The notes: generated by a model not told the origin, from the sequence alone. A stretch of DNA of 37,636 nucleotides from Acinetobacter tianfuensis (GCF_003611465.1 NZ_RAXV01000037.1:1-37636), one strand, 5' to 3'; shown: positions 26,227 to 34,643, numbered from the stretch's first letter. Program-made: numbers and translations.

Positions 26227-27426
26227 TTAATGTACTGGCGCCGGCTGATGCTGAGTCATGGTATTAAATGCTTTCACGCGGTTGCGCCCGCAAGCTTTGG
26301 CTTCATACAGCGCTTTATCTGCTTGACTGAGCAGCTGCTGAGGCCGTTTGTCTGCATTGGATATCGCAATGCCAAAACTGGCTGTGACACGAATCGGAAT
26401 GCCTTCATCACTGAAAATTTCTAAGTCTTGTATCGCAGCGCGGCAGCGTTCAGCTGCTTGCTTGGCCTGTTCCAAAGACGATTGATATAAAATTAAAATA
26501 AACTCTTCCCCGCCAAAACGCCCAACGATATCAGTTGTACGCAGATGTTTATGCAGCACCTCTGCAACGCGGATCAGGGTTTCATCACCTTTATGGTGGC
26601 CATAACCATCATTGATATATTTGAAATGGTCTAAATCCAGCAGCACTAGCGCATAATTTTCCTCATGCTGCAGCGCAATTTCATCTAGGCATTGATTAAT
26701 GCGGCGCCGATTAAAAGTATTGGTCAGGGGGTCAATCTGACTCAGTTTTTGGATTAGATTTTCGCGGTGCCGCCATTGACTGAGCAGAATCTCAAACAGC
26801 GCCAGACAGGTCAGCAGGATCGGCGCAATGAAAAAGGCCATAGACAGCAGCCAAAAGGCATTGCTGTAGTTGTTATCGTTTTGAACAAACACGGGTGCAT
26901 ATTCAATATAGCCCAAATAGCTCAGTACAGTGCAGCCAGTTAAATATAAGGTTGCTGGAATGAATGCAACATACACAATTAAACGCGGGAACAGGACGAG
27001 GCCTACAGTGACTAAACTGACGTATGAGATCATTGTTGCAGGACTGAGCACCCCAATAATATAGCCGTCACGGCATAGGGAGATGACAAAAAGGCCGACA
27101 GAAATATAAGGCAATATCACCTGTGCCCAGCGCTTATGTGCCCAAGCATAACAAGGGTAAATTATGGCCAGCATAAGAACTAAGAATACAATATTCAGGC
27201 CGAGCTGCTGCTTAAGCAAAGGCAACTCTACCCATTGCCAAAGTTCAGGCATGAGCAGCACAAATGACTTCCAAATGATCCAAGTGACATGAACAGCAGA
27301 ACCTAAAACCAGCATCAAAATGCATTTTTTCAGAATATTCCAGTTCATGACCACTTCATTTTCAAGCAAATACTGAGTGATCTTGTATTTCTGCAGTCCG
27401 TGACGCGCAGATGAAATTTTATTCAT
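26227..27426 (-). CDS. Membrane-bound diguanylate cyclase (GGDEF)
   Basis: Makes the second messenger cyclic di-GMP from two GTP. About six hydrophobic segments (residues about 33-213) form an integral-membrane sensor without a recognised ligand domain. The GGDEF domain follows: DPLTNTFNRRRINQ, LLDLDHFKYINDGYGHHKGD, and the active-site loop GGEEF (305-309). RTTD lies five residues before it, an intact RxxD inhibitory site, so product feedback is expected. Total length is 399; an in-frame Met at 27348 (MNWNILKK, 373 residues) is an equally possible start, as neither has a clear ribosome-binding site. Confidence 0.9.
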   Translation of the reverse strand: MNKISSARHGLQKYKITQYLLENEVVMNWNILKKCILMLVLGSAVHVTWIIWKSFVLLMPELWQWVELPLLKQQLGLNIVFLVLMLAIIYPCYAWAHKRWAQVILPYISVGLFVISLCRDGYIIGVLSPATMISYVSLVTVGLVLFPRLIVYVAFIPATLYLTGCTVLSYLGYIEYAPVFVQNDNNYSNAFWLLSMAFFIAPILLTCLALFEILLSQWRHRENLIQKLSQIDPLTNTFNRRRINQCLDEIALQHEENYALVLLDLDHFKYINDGYGHHKGDETLIRVAEVLHKHLRTTDIVGRFGGEEFILILYQSSLEQAKQAAERCRAAIQDLEIFSDEGIPIRVTASFGIAISNADKRPQQLLSQADKALYEAKACGRNRVKAFNTMTQHQPAPVH

Positions 27427-27686
27427 TATAAAATATTGGCCTTTTGCTTGGTCCTGAATTTTTTTCTTAAAGTTTATGTAGATATCTCTTTAAATTTTAA
27501 AATAGCATAAATTTTATTGAACATCTAATAGCCAATTTTTATTTTTGGTCTAAAAAGAAATATCTTGAAAGCTGATTCATTTGTTCTATTTTTAAGACAC
27601 TATGTCTTAATTTGCCAGATTATCCTATTCATCAAAAGTCATTATAATAAGCAGCATTCAAGTTATTTAGTCTATTAGGTTCTCTC

Positions 27687-28253
27687 ATGAAAATTTTACA
27701 TATTGACTCGAGCATCATGGGTGATGCATCTATTTCCCGTAAACTTAGCCAAGCGCTGGTGCAGCAGCTGCAAACGAAGCATGCAGATGCGCAAGTGGAT
27801 TACCTGGATTTAGCAGCGGCGCCAATTCCGCATCTAAGCGCAGAAATTTTAATGGGTCAAAATGTAGAACAAAGTGAACTTGGTGAGCAGCTGGTGCAGC
27901 AGTATTTAGATGCGGACATTGTGGTTGTCGGCGCAGCGATGTACAACTTTGGTTTGTCATCTGCACTGAAAGCATGGATTGACCGTATCAGTGTTGCTGG
28001 CCGTACATTCAAATATACAGAAAAGGGCCCAGTTGGTTTGGCTGGCGATAAAAAAGCATATATCGTCAGCAGCCGCGGCGGTGTATACGGTGAAAACAGC
28101 CCATTCGATTTCCAAGAAGGCTTGTTAAAAACAGTATTCGGCTTCACTGGCGTTACTGATGTCAGCATTATTCGTGCTGAAGGTGTAAACATGGGTGAAG
28201 AAGCCAAAGAAAAAGGTATGACTGAAGCGCTTGCACAAATTCAAGCTGCTTAA
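27687..28253 (+). CDS. azoR: FMN-dependent NADH-azoreductase
   Basis: A 188-residue flavodoxin-fold oxidoreductase that reduces quinones and azo compounds with NADH. It starts MKILHIDSSIMGDASISRKLS (phosphate-binding loop of FMN), has AAMYNFGLSSALKAWIDRIS (P/A-MYNF motif contacting the flavin) and SSRGGVYGE, all diagnostic for AzoR. Length is a little under the 200 typical of the family. It stands alone between divergent and convergent neighbours with its own terminator. Confidence 0.92.
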   Translation: MKILHIDSSIMGDASISRKLSQALVQQLQTKHADAQVDYLDLAAAPIPHLSAEILMGQNVEQSELGEQLVQQYLDADIVVVGAAMYNFGLSSALKAWIDRISVAGRTFKYTEKGPVGLAGDKKAYIVSSRGGVYGENSPFDFQEGLLKTVFGFTGVTDVSIIRAEGVNMGEEAKEKGMTEALAQIQAA

Positions 28254-28275
28254 TTTGAGCATATGTTCTTGATGC

Positions 28276-28305
28276 AAAAAAGGCCTGTATAACAGGCCTT
28301 TTTTA
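28276..28305. terminator. Bidirectional terminator between azoR and the esterase gene
   Basis: Perfect stem AGGCCTGT / ACAGGCCT with loop ATA, A on the left and T on the right, between convergent genes. Confidence 0.88.
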
Positions 28306-28356
28306 TTGCTATTCAACTGGCTGATGATCAGAGCTTTAGTTTGAAAAAGAAAGCGC

Positions 28357-29268
28357 TTAGTCTCGATCTAAGCGGTGGGCAAAATCAGACAAGTCGCTTA
28401 AAGCTTGTTTCGCTTCATCAAACCATGCGCTGAACATTTGAAAGTTATGCCACATGCCAGTATAGATTTTAAACTCTACATCTACTTTGGCTTGTTCAGC
28501 CTTTTCTTTAAAGCGCTGTGCATCATCCAGCAGAATTTCTTTAGATCCTGCCTGAATATGCACAGGGGGCAAACCTTTCAAGTCGGCAAAAAAAGGTGAA
28601 AGATTGGGATCTGAACGGTCTGTATTTTTAGGCACATAATAAAAAATACCTGTTTCCAAAGCTTCTATCGACAGCAGGGCATCATGCTTTTGATTATAGC
28701 GCAGTGATTCGCTGGTCAGGGTTAAGTCTAAGAAGGGCGACAGCAAGATAAGTCCGCTGGCTTGCGGCATTTGCTCCTGCCGAATGCGAAGCGCTAAAGC
28801 TAAGGCTAAATTTGCGCCGCATGAATCTCCTGACAAAATAATATCTTTGGCTTGGATACCTTGGTCCAATAGCTGGCAGTACACATCAAAAACAGCATCT
28901 AAAGCATCTGGATAGGGATTTTCAGGCGCTAAAGGATAATCTACATGCAGGACTTGCATTTGGGTGCGGGCTGCAACTTGCGTCAAAAAGGCGCGGTGAG
29001 TTTTCATTGAGCCGAGAAAGAATGCACCGCCATAAATATGGAAGATCAGCTGTGTTGACTGCTGCTGGGGCTTCAGCTCTTCAGCGCGCAGGCCTGCAAT
29101 ACGCAGCGGGCGGATGATAATGTCTTTATTTTGGGGAATGAGTTTTGCCAGCTGCTCTAAAGAAAAACGCAGCGCATTTGGCGGTAGATTGAGGCGGCTC
29201 GGTGCGCGAAGTGCAGTTTTTAGAAAACGTTCTGTGATGAGCTGTTTAGTCAGCGGCGATATAGTCAT
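28357..29268 (-). CDS. Alpha/beta hydrolase, hormone-sensitive-lipase type
   Basis: A 303-residue esterase-like protein without signal peptide. The oxyanion region is FHIYGGAFFLGS (the HGGG motif of the HSL family in altered form, with Tyr at the second position), followed by VDYPLAPENPYPDAL and the nucleophile elbow GDSCGANLAL with Ser149. A C-terminal GMWHNFQMF provides the catalytic His. Substrate is probably a short-chain carboxylic ester; this is family-level inference. Confidence 0.87.
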   Translation of the reverse strand: MTISPLTKQLITERFLKTALRAPSRLNLPPNALRFSLEQLAKLIPQNKDIIIRPLRIAGLRAEELKPQQQSTQLIFHIYGGAFFLGSMKTHRAFLTQVAARTQMQVLHVDYPLAPENPYPDALDAVFDVYCQLLDQGIQAKDIILSGDSCGANLALALALRIRQEQMPQASGLILLSPFLDLTLTSESLRYNQKHDALLSIEALETGIFYYVPKNTDRSDPNLSPFFADLKGLPPVHIQAGSKEILLDDAQRFKEKAEQAKVDVEFKIYTGMWHNFQMFSAWFDEAKQALSDLSDFAHRLDRD

Positions 29269-29421
29269 ATTCTTCCTGTATTCTTATCGTTTTAGCGCAG
29301 GCTGGGATATTTACCAAGTCTAGTTACAAGGTTACACTAAACAGCTGCATTTAAAAGTTGAAAATTTGTTGCGGCGCAAAATACTATGAAGCGTCTAATA
29401 TCAGACCAGGGAATGAAAAAA

Positions 29422-29859
29422 ATGAAAAAAATTGCACTTGCATTAGGATTGCTAGGCCTAACCGCGTTAGCGAATGCAGCAGACCCGTTAAATGGCACAA
29501 CATGGAAAACCATTGATGACAAAACAAAACAGCCAAAAGCAATTGTAAAGTTTACTGAACAAAAGAATGGCACGCTGACTGCGAGCATTCAGTCAATTTT
29601 GACTGTGGGTGAAGAAAATGCTTGTACAAAATGTGAAGGTCCATACCATAACAAATCGTTGAAAGGCTTACGTATTGTCAGCGGTCTGAAAAATGTCGGC
29701 GGCAACAGCTATGAAAATGGTTCAATTTTAGACCCGCAATCTGGCAAAACTTACAAATTGAAAGGTGAGCTTGCAAATGGCGGTAAAAAATTAGAGCTTC
29801 GCGGCTATATTGGTGTTGCTGCATTAGGCCGTAACCAAACTTGGATCCGCGCTAACTAA
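29422..29859 (+). CDS. Exported DUF2147 protein
   Basis: A 145-residue periplasmic protein. The signal peptide is MKKIALALGLLGLTALANA, followed by DPLNGTTWKTIDDKTKQPKA and then CTKCEGPYHNKSLKGLRIVSG, a pair of Cys and the G-L-x-I/M core seen in DUF2147 proteins, ending YIGVAALGRNQTWIRAN. Two in-frame ATGs lie upstream; the one at 29422 best fits the CAGGG ribosome-binding sequence and the signal peptide. DUF2147 proteins are lipocalin-like with no settled function. Confidence 0.85.
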   Translation: MKKIALALGLLGLTALANAADPLNGTTWKTIDDKTKQPKAIVKFTEQKNGTLTASIQSILTVGEENACTKCEGPYHNKSLKGLRIVSGLKNVGGNSYENGSILDPQSGKTYKLKGELANGGKKLELRGYIGVAALGRNQTWIRAN

Positions 29860-29894
29860 TTTTAAGTTGAATGCAGCATCTAATAGCTGCATTT

Positions 29895-29926
29895 AAAAAA
29901 AGCCTGATGTAAGTCAGGCTTTTTTT
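29895..29926. terminator. Bidirectional terminator after the DUF2147 gene
   Basis: Stem AGCCTGA / TCAGGCT with a 6-nt loop, preceded by A and followed by T6, between convergent genes. Confidence 0.85.
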
Positions 29927-29955
29927 ATTGCTTAGATTTTTAAAATCATGACATA

Positions 29956-30303
29956 TTATTTTAGCGCGCGGTAAGCTGCTTCATCAAAACCGACAATTAA
30001 ACCTTGTTCTGTTTGCAGTACTGGGCGTTTGATCATGCTGCTGTGCGCAGTCAGCGCCGCTGTTAAATTTTCTGGGCTAGCCAAAGCCTGCTGCTGTTCG
30101 TCTTCAGTCAGTTTTTTCCAAGTGGTGCCTTTCTTATTTAAAATCACATCGGCACCTTTGGCATCTAGCCATGCAGCAACACTGGCAGCATCAATCCCTT
30201 GTTTTTTATAGTCATGAAATTCATAAGCAAGACCAAGTTCATTCAGCAGGTCAAACGCTTTTTTCATGGTGCTGCAATTTTTAATGCCGTAAATTTTAAG
30301 CAT
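29956..30303 (-). CDS. ArsC/Spx family protein, YffB-like
   Basis: A 115-residue thioredoxin-fold protein. It begins MLKIYGIKNCSTMKKAFDLL, with a single active-site Cys at residue 10, then FHDYKKQGID, NKKGTTWKKL and IKRPVLQTEQGLIVGFDE, the arrangement of the YffB branch of the ArsC-like family. YffB proteins bind glutathione rather than acting as proven arsenate reductases. The lone Cys without a CxxC partner fits this. No ars genes are nearby. Confidence 0.88.
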   Translation of the reverse strand: MLKIYGIKNCSTMKKAFDLLNELGLAYEFHDYKKQGIDAASVAAWLDAKGADVILNKKGTTWKKLTEDEQQQALASPENLTAALTAHSSMIKRPVLQTEQGLIVGFDEAAYRALK

Positions 30304-30801
30304 AAAGATATTTTCCTAAAGAGATATATGGAATGCTGTTAGCTTAGCGAATTCTGCTGCAAAGCACTATGTGCAGCATGAAAGACATGCGGCTGTCATA
30401 CTTTTGACACACAGCATAGCTAAAATGACGTTATAAAAAGAAGATCAATAAAAAATACAGATTCAAAAATATATTCAGCGTGAGAAGTAAAAATGCCCCG
30501 GCTGCAGGGTGAAAAACAAAAAAGCAGTTTTTAGAAAAGAGAAAACCCGCATTTAATCATCCTGATCATGCGGGTCTCATTACAACGTCCATTGTCACAT
30601 CCTTGAAAACGGATTAAATCATTTAACCTGTTTTATTTACTTCCTGCAGCGTCCAATCCTTTTGCGTCATCCTGACATGTCCCTTTGCTGTGTCGCTATA
30701 TTGCGCTCATCTGTATAAGAGATAAACCTGCAAAAAACGCCAGTAAATGTAAGAAATTAGCGTTAATTCAGTGAACATGTGTTCACTGAGGTGGTTTAAA
30801 A
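30304..30801. other. Intergenic region with hairpins and repeated CATCCT motifs
   Basis: A 498-bp gap without a credible gene. It has a hairpin with arms ACCCGCAT (30546-30553) and ATGCGGGT (30569-30576), several CATCCT/AATCCT motifs between about 30555 and 30675, including CATCCTGATCATG and CATCCTGACATG, and a near-palindrome at 30768-30789 next to the xthA stop. It may be the 3' region of xthA or hold an unrecognised RNA. Confidence 0.4.
30768..30789. repeat. Inverted repeat just beyond the xthA stop
   Basis: Perfect arms TCAGTGAACA (30768-30777) and TGTTCACTGA (30780-30789) around TG, 12 bp from the xthA stop. It lacks a T tract on the minus strand, so it is more like a protein-binding palindrome or a stabilising 3' hairpin than a standard terminator. 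Confidence 0.6.
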
Positions 30802-31620
30802 TTATAGCTTGTAGTCAATAATGACAGGTGCGTGGTCACTGAACCACGTTTCTTTATAAACCCAAGCATTTACGGTACGTTCTTTCCAATCTGGTGAGCA
30901 GGCTTGGTAATCAATACGCCAGCCTACGTTCTTGGCGCGGGCTTGTCCTCGGTTTGACCACCAAGAATAGAGTTCAGCTTCTTTGCGTACTTCACGGAAG
31001 GTATCGACATAGCCAAGATCATCATAAATATGATCGAGCCATGCACGTTCATGCGGCAAGCAGCCCGAAGCTTTTTGGTTGCCTGACCAGTTTTTAATAT
31101 CAATACGTTTATGCACGATATTGTAGTCGCCGCAGACAATTACAGATTTTTCTTCTTCACGCCATTGTTTCAGAATTTGTTTGTATTCATTTAAAAATAA
31201 GTCTTTACGGGCCTGTGCTTCGTCACCAGATGAACCTGACGGTAAGTACAGTGAACAGATGTGCGCAGTTTTGCCTAAACCTAAATCGAATTCAGCCGAA
31301 ATAAAGCGCCCTTGGCTGTCTGCCAGTTCAAAGCCTAAACCGTTGCTGACAGAAAGGAATGGCAGGCGGCTGTAAATGGCTGTGCCTGCATAGCCTGGGC
31401 GTTCAGCCGGGAACAGGTGCGTAAACCAGCCTTCAGGTTTAAATTTGTCTGTCCATTGTTCATGGGTAATGCGAGATTCCTGCATACAGATGACATCTGC
31501 TTCTGATGCCGCAATCCAATCAAAAATCCCCTTTTTTTCTGCTGAGCGCAGGCCATTTACGTTAATTGAGACCACGCGTAAAATTTTTTGATCACTTGGA
31601 TAGCTACTCTTTGGTATCAT
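30802..31620 (-). CDS. xthA: Exodeoxyribonuclease III / AP endonuclease
   Basis: Repairs abasic sites and removes 3' blocks in base-excision repair. The 272-residue protein shows the exonuclease-endonuclease-phosphatase fold: VSINVNGLRSAEKKG, metal-binding Glu48 in MQESR, CGDYNIVHKRIDIKNW, GWRIDYQ and the catalytic SDHAPVIIDY at the C-terminus. The Met at 31620 is used; an upstream frame extension would overlap the pyrE start region. Divergent from pyrE with only 39 bp between start codons. Confidence 0.92.
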   Translation of the reverse strand: MIPKSSYPSDQKILRVVSINVNGLRSAEKKGIFDWIAASEADVICMQESRITHEQWTDKFKPEGWFTHLFPAERPGYAGTAIYSRLPFLSVSNGLGFELADSQGRFISAEFDLGLGKTAHICSLYLPSGSSGDEAQARKDLFLNEYKQILKQWREEEKSVIVCGDYNIVHKRIDIKNWSGNQKASGCLPHERAWLDHIYDDLGYVDTFREVRKEAELYSWWSNRGQARAKNVGWRIDYQACSPDWKERTVNAWVYKETWFSDHAPVIIDYKL

Positions 31621-31659
31621 ACTCAGGTTTAACCTCAAATTTGAAATATGGAGCACCTC

Positions 31660-32310
31660 ATGACAGCGCAAGCGGCATTTAATCCACAAGCTTTTATCGA
31701 ACTCGCATTATCACGCGGTGTGCTTAAATTTGGTGAGTTTACTTTAAAATCGGGCCGTGTGAGTCCTTATTTTTTTAATGCAGGCCTGCTAAATGACGGA
31801 GAAGCCTTGTCGTTATTGGCTTCTGGCTATGCAGATAAATTAACACAGTGCGATAACGTAGAAGTCGTTTTTGGCCCAGCATATAAGGGCATTCCATTTG
31901 TAGCAGCTACAGCTGTGGCGTTGTCTCAAAACCACGGTGTGAGTGTGCCTTGGGGCTTTAACCGCAAAGAAGCCAAAGACCATGGTGAGGGCGGTGTGCT
32001 TGTCGGCGCTTCAGTGGAAGGCAAAAAAGTCTGGATCATTGATGATGTGATCACTGCGGGTACAGCCATTCGTGAAGTTGTAACCATTCTGAAAAATGCT
32101 GGCGCGCAAATTGCGGGCGTATTGGTTGCGCTAGACCGCCAAGAAAAAGGTCAAGGTGACTTGTCTGCAATCCAAGAAGTGCAAAAAGAGCTAGAAATTC
32201 CAGTTCATGCTCTGATTACCATGAAAGATTTGATGGATTATTTAGATGCAAAAGGCGAGAAAGAAGCTTTAGCGAAAATGGAAGCGTACCGTGTGAAATA
32301 CGGTATCTAA
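31660..32310 (+). CDS. pyrE: Orotate phosphoribosyltransferase
   Basis: Transfers the phosphoribosyl group of PRPP to orotate to form OMP, the fifth step of pyrimidine synthesis. The 216-residue product has [19 protein letters not shown], the flexible-loop region [12 protein letters not shown], and the PRPP-binding motif [13 protein letters not shown]. The ATG at 31660 has GGAG 6 nt upstream; an ATG 12 bp earlier is in frame but lacks this. It is the last clearly chromosomal gene before the mobile region. Confidence 0.96.
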   Translation: MTAQAAFNPQAFIELALSRGVLKFGEFTLKSGRVSPYFFNAGLLNDGEALSLLASGYADKLTQCDNVEVVFGPAYKGIPFVAATAVALSQNHGVSVPWGFNRKEAKDHGEGGVLVGASVEGKKVWIIDDVITAGTAIREVVTILKNAGAQIAGVLVALDRQEKGQGDLSAIQEVQKELEIPVHALITMKDLMDYLDAKGEKEALAKMEAYRVKYGI

Positions 32311-32330
32311 GCTGAGCCGTGAACTTTAAG

Positions 32331-32354
32331 AAGGAAGCGAAAGCTTCCTTTTTT
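32331..32354 (+). terminator. Terminator after pyrE
   Basis: Perfect stem AAGGAAGC / GCTTCCTT closed by a GAAA tetraloop, followed by TTTT. Confidence 0.85.
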
Positions 32355-32443
32355 GTATTTACATGAATGTGAATTATGCAATTGATCTAATGAAAGCCGT
32401 GAAACTATGAGTGATTTTTATGCGTGGAACGTGAATAATCAAT

Positions 32444-32477
32444 AAAAAAAGCCCAATCGGAGATGATTGGGCTTTTT
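32444..32477. terminator. Bidirectional terminator left of the first pdif site
   Basis: Perfect stem GCCCAATC / GATTGGGC with a 6-nt loop, A7 on the left and T5 on the right. It lies 40 bp outside pdif site 1, between pyrE and the convergent HEPN gene. Confidence 0.85.
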
Positions 32478-32519
32478 GCTATACGATAAAGATATGAATT
32501 ATAAGAAATAAAAAAAAGT

Positions 32520-32547
32520 ATTTCGTATAACGCGTATTATGTTAATT
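32520..32547 (+). repeat. XerC/XerD recombination site, pdif 1 (C|D orientation)
   Basis: 28 bp made of a XerC-type arm ATTTCGTATAA, 6-bp centre CGCGTA and XerD-type arm TTATGTTAATT. It matches the layout of chromosomal dif and of Acinetobacter plasmid pdif sites. It shares 25 of 30 or more positions with the site at 35400 including flanking bases. Confidence 0.88.
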
Positions 32548-32551
32548 TTAG

Positions 32552-33262
32552 CTATTCTTCACCATTATTAGCTTCTAAGTAATTCTCTCTCTCTATATAT
32601 TCCTTTACTTGAGAAAGTAGACTATCAAAATAGATAAAAACTTTTTCTTTTAAATCTTTTAACTGTTGGATCGTTAAGGTTCGCCCATATTCTTCAAATG
32701 TAAGTTCTCCATGAGCTAATTTATTTCGACCATCTTTAATGGTTTTTAAGCCCCCTTCATCCTTTAATATATTTATTCCATAATGCTGAAAAACTTTTCT
32801 TGCCTCTCTAGAATCTAAATTTCCGCTATACAAAGAATAGAATTCTGATAACTTTTTATAAGTTAAACCCATTTTTTTAGTATTTGCTAATAATAAAAAA
32901 ATTTCTTGTATATGAGGTGCTGAATTTTTAAAATTCATTTTTTCAACAACATTTGAATAATACATAATTATTGTATTTCTAATATCAGAGTTTAAATCAA
33001 AAAAACTAATATTATTCCTTATGATTTCATCATGAATCTTAGAAATTAAATTTGTAATGACAGACTCTATAAAATTGTATAATAGTATTATACAACTAGA
33101 TTTTTGTACCGTAGATATACCTATAGGTAATGTATATCTAGAATCCTCACCTAAATTTATATCATTTATAATTAGCTCATTAAACTCAAGTCTTTCCAAG
33201 AAGTGAAAAAAGTTAGATATGCTCTCTTTTTTATCATCAACCTCTCTAATTAATATATTCAT
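32552..33262 (-). CDS. HEPN-family putative RNase, MAE_28990/MAE_18760 type
   Basis: A 236-residue, mostly helical acidic-to-neutral protein with no signal or membrane segment. The HEPN catalytic motif Rx4-6H is present as RNKLAH (Arg179, His184), followed by GELTFEEYGR, a context typical of the MAE_28990/MAE_18760 HEPN group. HEPN proteins of this kind are metal-independent RNases in toxin and antiviral systems. Its ATG overlaps the stop of the DUF262 gene by 4 bp, so translation is coupled and the two proteins probably act together. Family assignment is from memory; RNase activity is inferred from the motif. Strongly AT-rich, indicating horizontal transfer. Confidence 0.82.
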   Translation of the reverse strand: MNILIREVDDKKESISNFFHFLERLEFNELIINDINLGEDSRYTLPIGISTVQKSSCIILLYNFIESVITNLISKIHDEIIRNNISFFDLNSDIRNTIIMYYSNVVEKMNFKNSAPHIQEIFLLLANTKKMGLTYKKLSEFYSLYSGNLDSREARKVFQHYGINILKDEGGLKTIKDGRNKLAHGELTFEEYGRTLTIQQLKDLKEKVFIYFDSLLSQVKEYIERENYLEANNGEE

Positions 33263-34398
33263 TTATAATTTTCTTCTAATAAACGTACTACGAATGAAAC
33301 TCTTCCATTTAGCTTATTCCTTTTATGTAATTGATTTCCATTAATTAATTTTTTAAATTCGTATGAATTTAAGCCTTTAAAAATTTCTTCCTTATCAAAT
33401 TTTTTATAGTCAATTTGTGAATGAGTTTCTATAAATTGTCCCACCCCTATAGAAATAGCTTCAAAAACAGATCGTTTTGTATGTGGATTATGACCTAATC
33501 TAAATCCATATATAAAAACGTTATCAACTAAATCTATAACATTAGATATCATGTTCTTATATTTTGTTAATTCATTCTCTAAATCTTTAGCATTCATTTT
33601 TTCAAAAGAATTATTTTTCTTATCTAAATATTCATCTAAATGCTTTGAAACCCCTATTTTTTCTAAACCAATAGAAAATTGCTTATTTTCAGATAATGCA
33701 AAAAACCTTAATAACAATTCTTCTCTTTCTTGTCTTTTTTCTAACCATCTTTCAAGAGGAGTTAATTCTACATATTTATCATTTTTGGCATAACTATAAA
33801 GAAAATCATTAAACTTTCCTTTATATATTCCTTTTCTACTTTCCATCGGTTTAAGAAGATCACTTCCCTTGTTGATACGTTCAAACATATCTTTTTTTAC
33901 ATCATCTGTCGTTTCTTCAGATAAAACGATTAAACGTAAAGCTGTACTTAAAAATTTTCCTTTTCTAGAAGCTTCTAAATCATTAAATTGATAATTATTA
34001 AGTAGTTTTAATGATTCAAGATTCTTTAAGCTTAAATTGTTTTTCACAAAATTATATAATGTACGAATACGTTGAGAACCATCAACAACCTCCCAAGAGC
34101 TATTAGAATTTTCAGCTACGAAAATAAAGGGAATTGGCAGACCAAGAACTATAGATTCAATAAGCTTGGATTGCCTATTTTCATCCCAAGTAAAATCTCT
34201 TTGATATTCAGGTATATAGATTAGATTATAGGATTGAGGCTTTCTACCTTCTAAATTTGTCTCAGAATCCCAGAACTCATCTAAACTATCCTGATACTTA
34301 TTTATAATTTGCTCTACAGTTAAATCCCTGATGTCATATCTTACAGTTTTTCTTTTGGTATAGATTTCTTCTTCTACTTTATTTATATCAGCTTTCAT
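33259..34398 (-). CDS. DUF262 (GmrS/ParB-like) protein
   Basis: A 379-residue cytoplasmic protein with the DUF262 signatures YIPEYQRDFTWDENRQSKLI (71-90), LGLPIPFIFVAE (95-106), and VVDGSQRIRTLYNFV (115-129), the latter two forming the nucleotide-binding ParB-like core. DUF262 is the family of GmrS, partner of the DUF1524 HNH nuclease in type IV GmrSD restriction of modified DNA. Here no DUF1524 domain is fused or adjacent: the C-terminal half (about 200-379) is helical with no HNH motif, and the next gene is a HEPN protein. It is the first gene of a two-gene operon. A sensor or NTP-dependent switch role for the HEPN effector is inferred. Confidence 0.88.
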   Translation of the reverse strand: MKADINKVEEEIYTKRKTVRYDIRDLTVEQIINKYQDSLDEFWDSETNLEGRKPQSYNLIYIPEYQRDFTWDENRQSKLIESIVLGLPIPFIFVAENSNSSWEVVDGSQRIRTLYNFVKNNLSLKNLESLKLLNNYQFNDLEASRKGKFLSTALRLIVLSEETTDDVKKDMFERINKGSDLLKPMESRKGIYKGKFNDFLYSYAKNDKYVELTPLERWLEKRQEREELLLRFFALSENKQFSIGLEKIGVSKHLDEYLDKKNNSFEKMNAKDLENELTKYKNMISNVIDLVDNVFIYGFRLGHNPHTKRSVFEAISIGVGQFIETHSQIDYKKFDKEEIFKGLNSYEFKKLINGNQLHKRNKLNGRVSFVVRLLEENYK

Positions 34399-34548
34399 CT
34401 TGATCTCAATGCACGTAAATAATTAAATAATATAATAAAAATATATCTTTTGAAAGATTATATATGATATGTAATTCCATATGATTACTTAACATAAAAT
34501 TTCTTTATTGAAATTTCAAAACTAGAATTTTCCACTAAATCACTGTCC

Positions 34549-34576
34549 ATTTAACATAATGGTGGTTATACGCAAT
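34549..34576 (-). repeat. XerC/XerD recombination site, pdif 2 (D|C orientation)
   Basis: On the minus strand: XerC-type arm ATTGCGTATAA, centre CCACCA, XerD-type arm TTATGTTAAAT, the last identical to the XerD arm of the Escherichia coli dif site. It is inverted relative to the two other sites. Confidence 0.88.
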
Positions 34577-34643
34577 ACACTTGTATATTAATATAAATAT
34601 CAAACACTTAATAAAAGCAGAAAAATCCAAAAATGCACAAAAA

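Larger units (their letters stand above)
32548..34548. mobile_element. pdif module 1 carrying the DUF262-HEPN operon
   Basis: About 2.0 kb bounded by pdif 1 (C|D) and pdif 2 (D|C) in opposite orientation, the standard arrangement of a dif module in Acinetobacter plasmids. No transposase or integrase is inside; movement would depend on host XerC/XerD. Its base composition is much more AT-rich than the chromosomal part of the window. Confidence 0.75.

Noticed and set aside
32520..32547. pdif 1 as the chromosomal dif site itself
   Set aside because: The central hexamer and the XerD arm ending (TTATGTTAATT) look like plasmid-type pdif sites rather than the canonical dif, and pyrE is not known to me as a terminus gene. 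Genome-scale GC skew would decide.
33259..34398. A complete GmrSD type IV restriction enzyme
   Set aside because: No DUF1524/HNH motif is seen in the C-terminal half or in a neighbouring gene; the partner is a HEPN protein.
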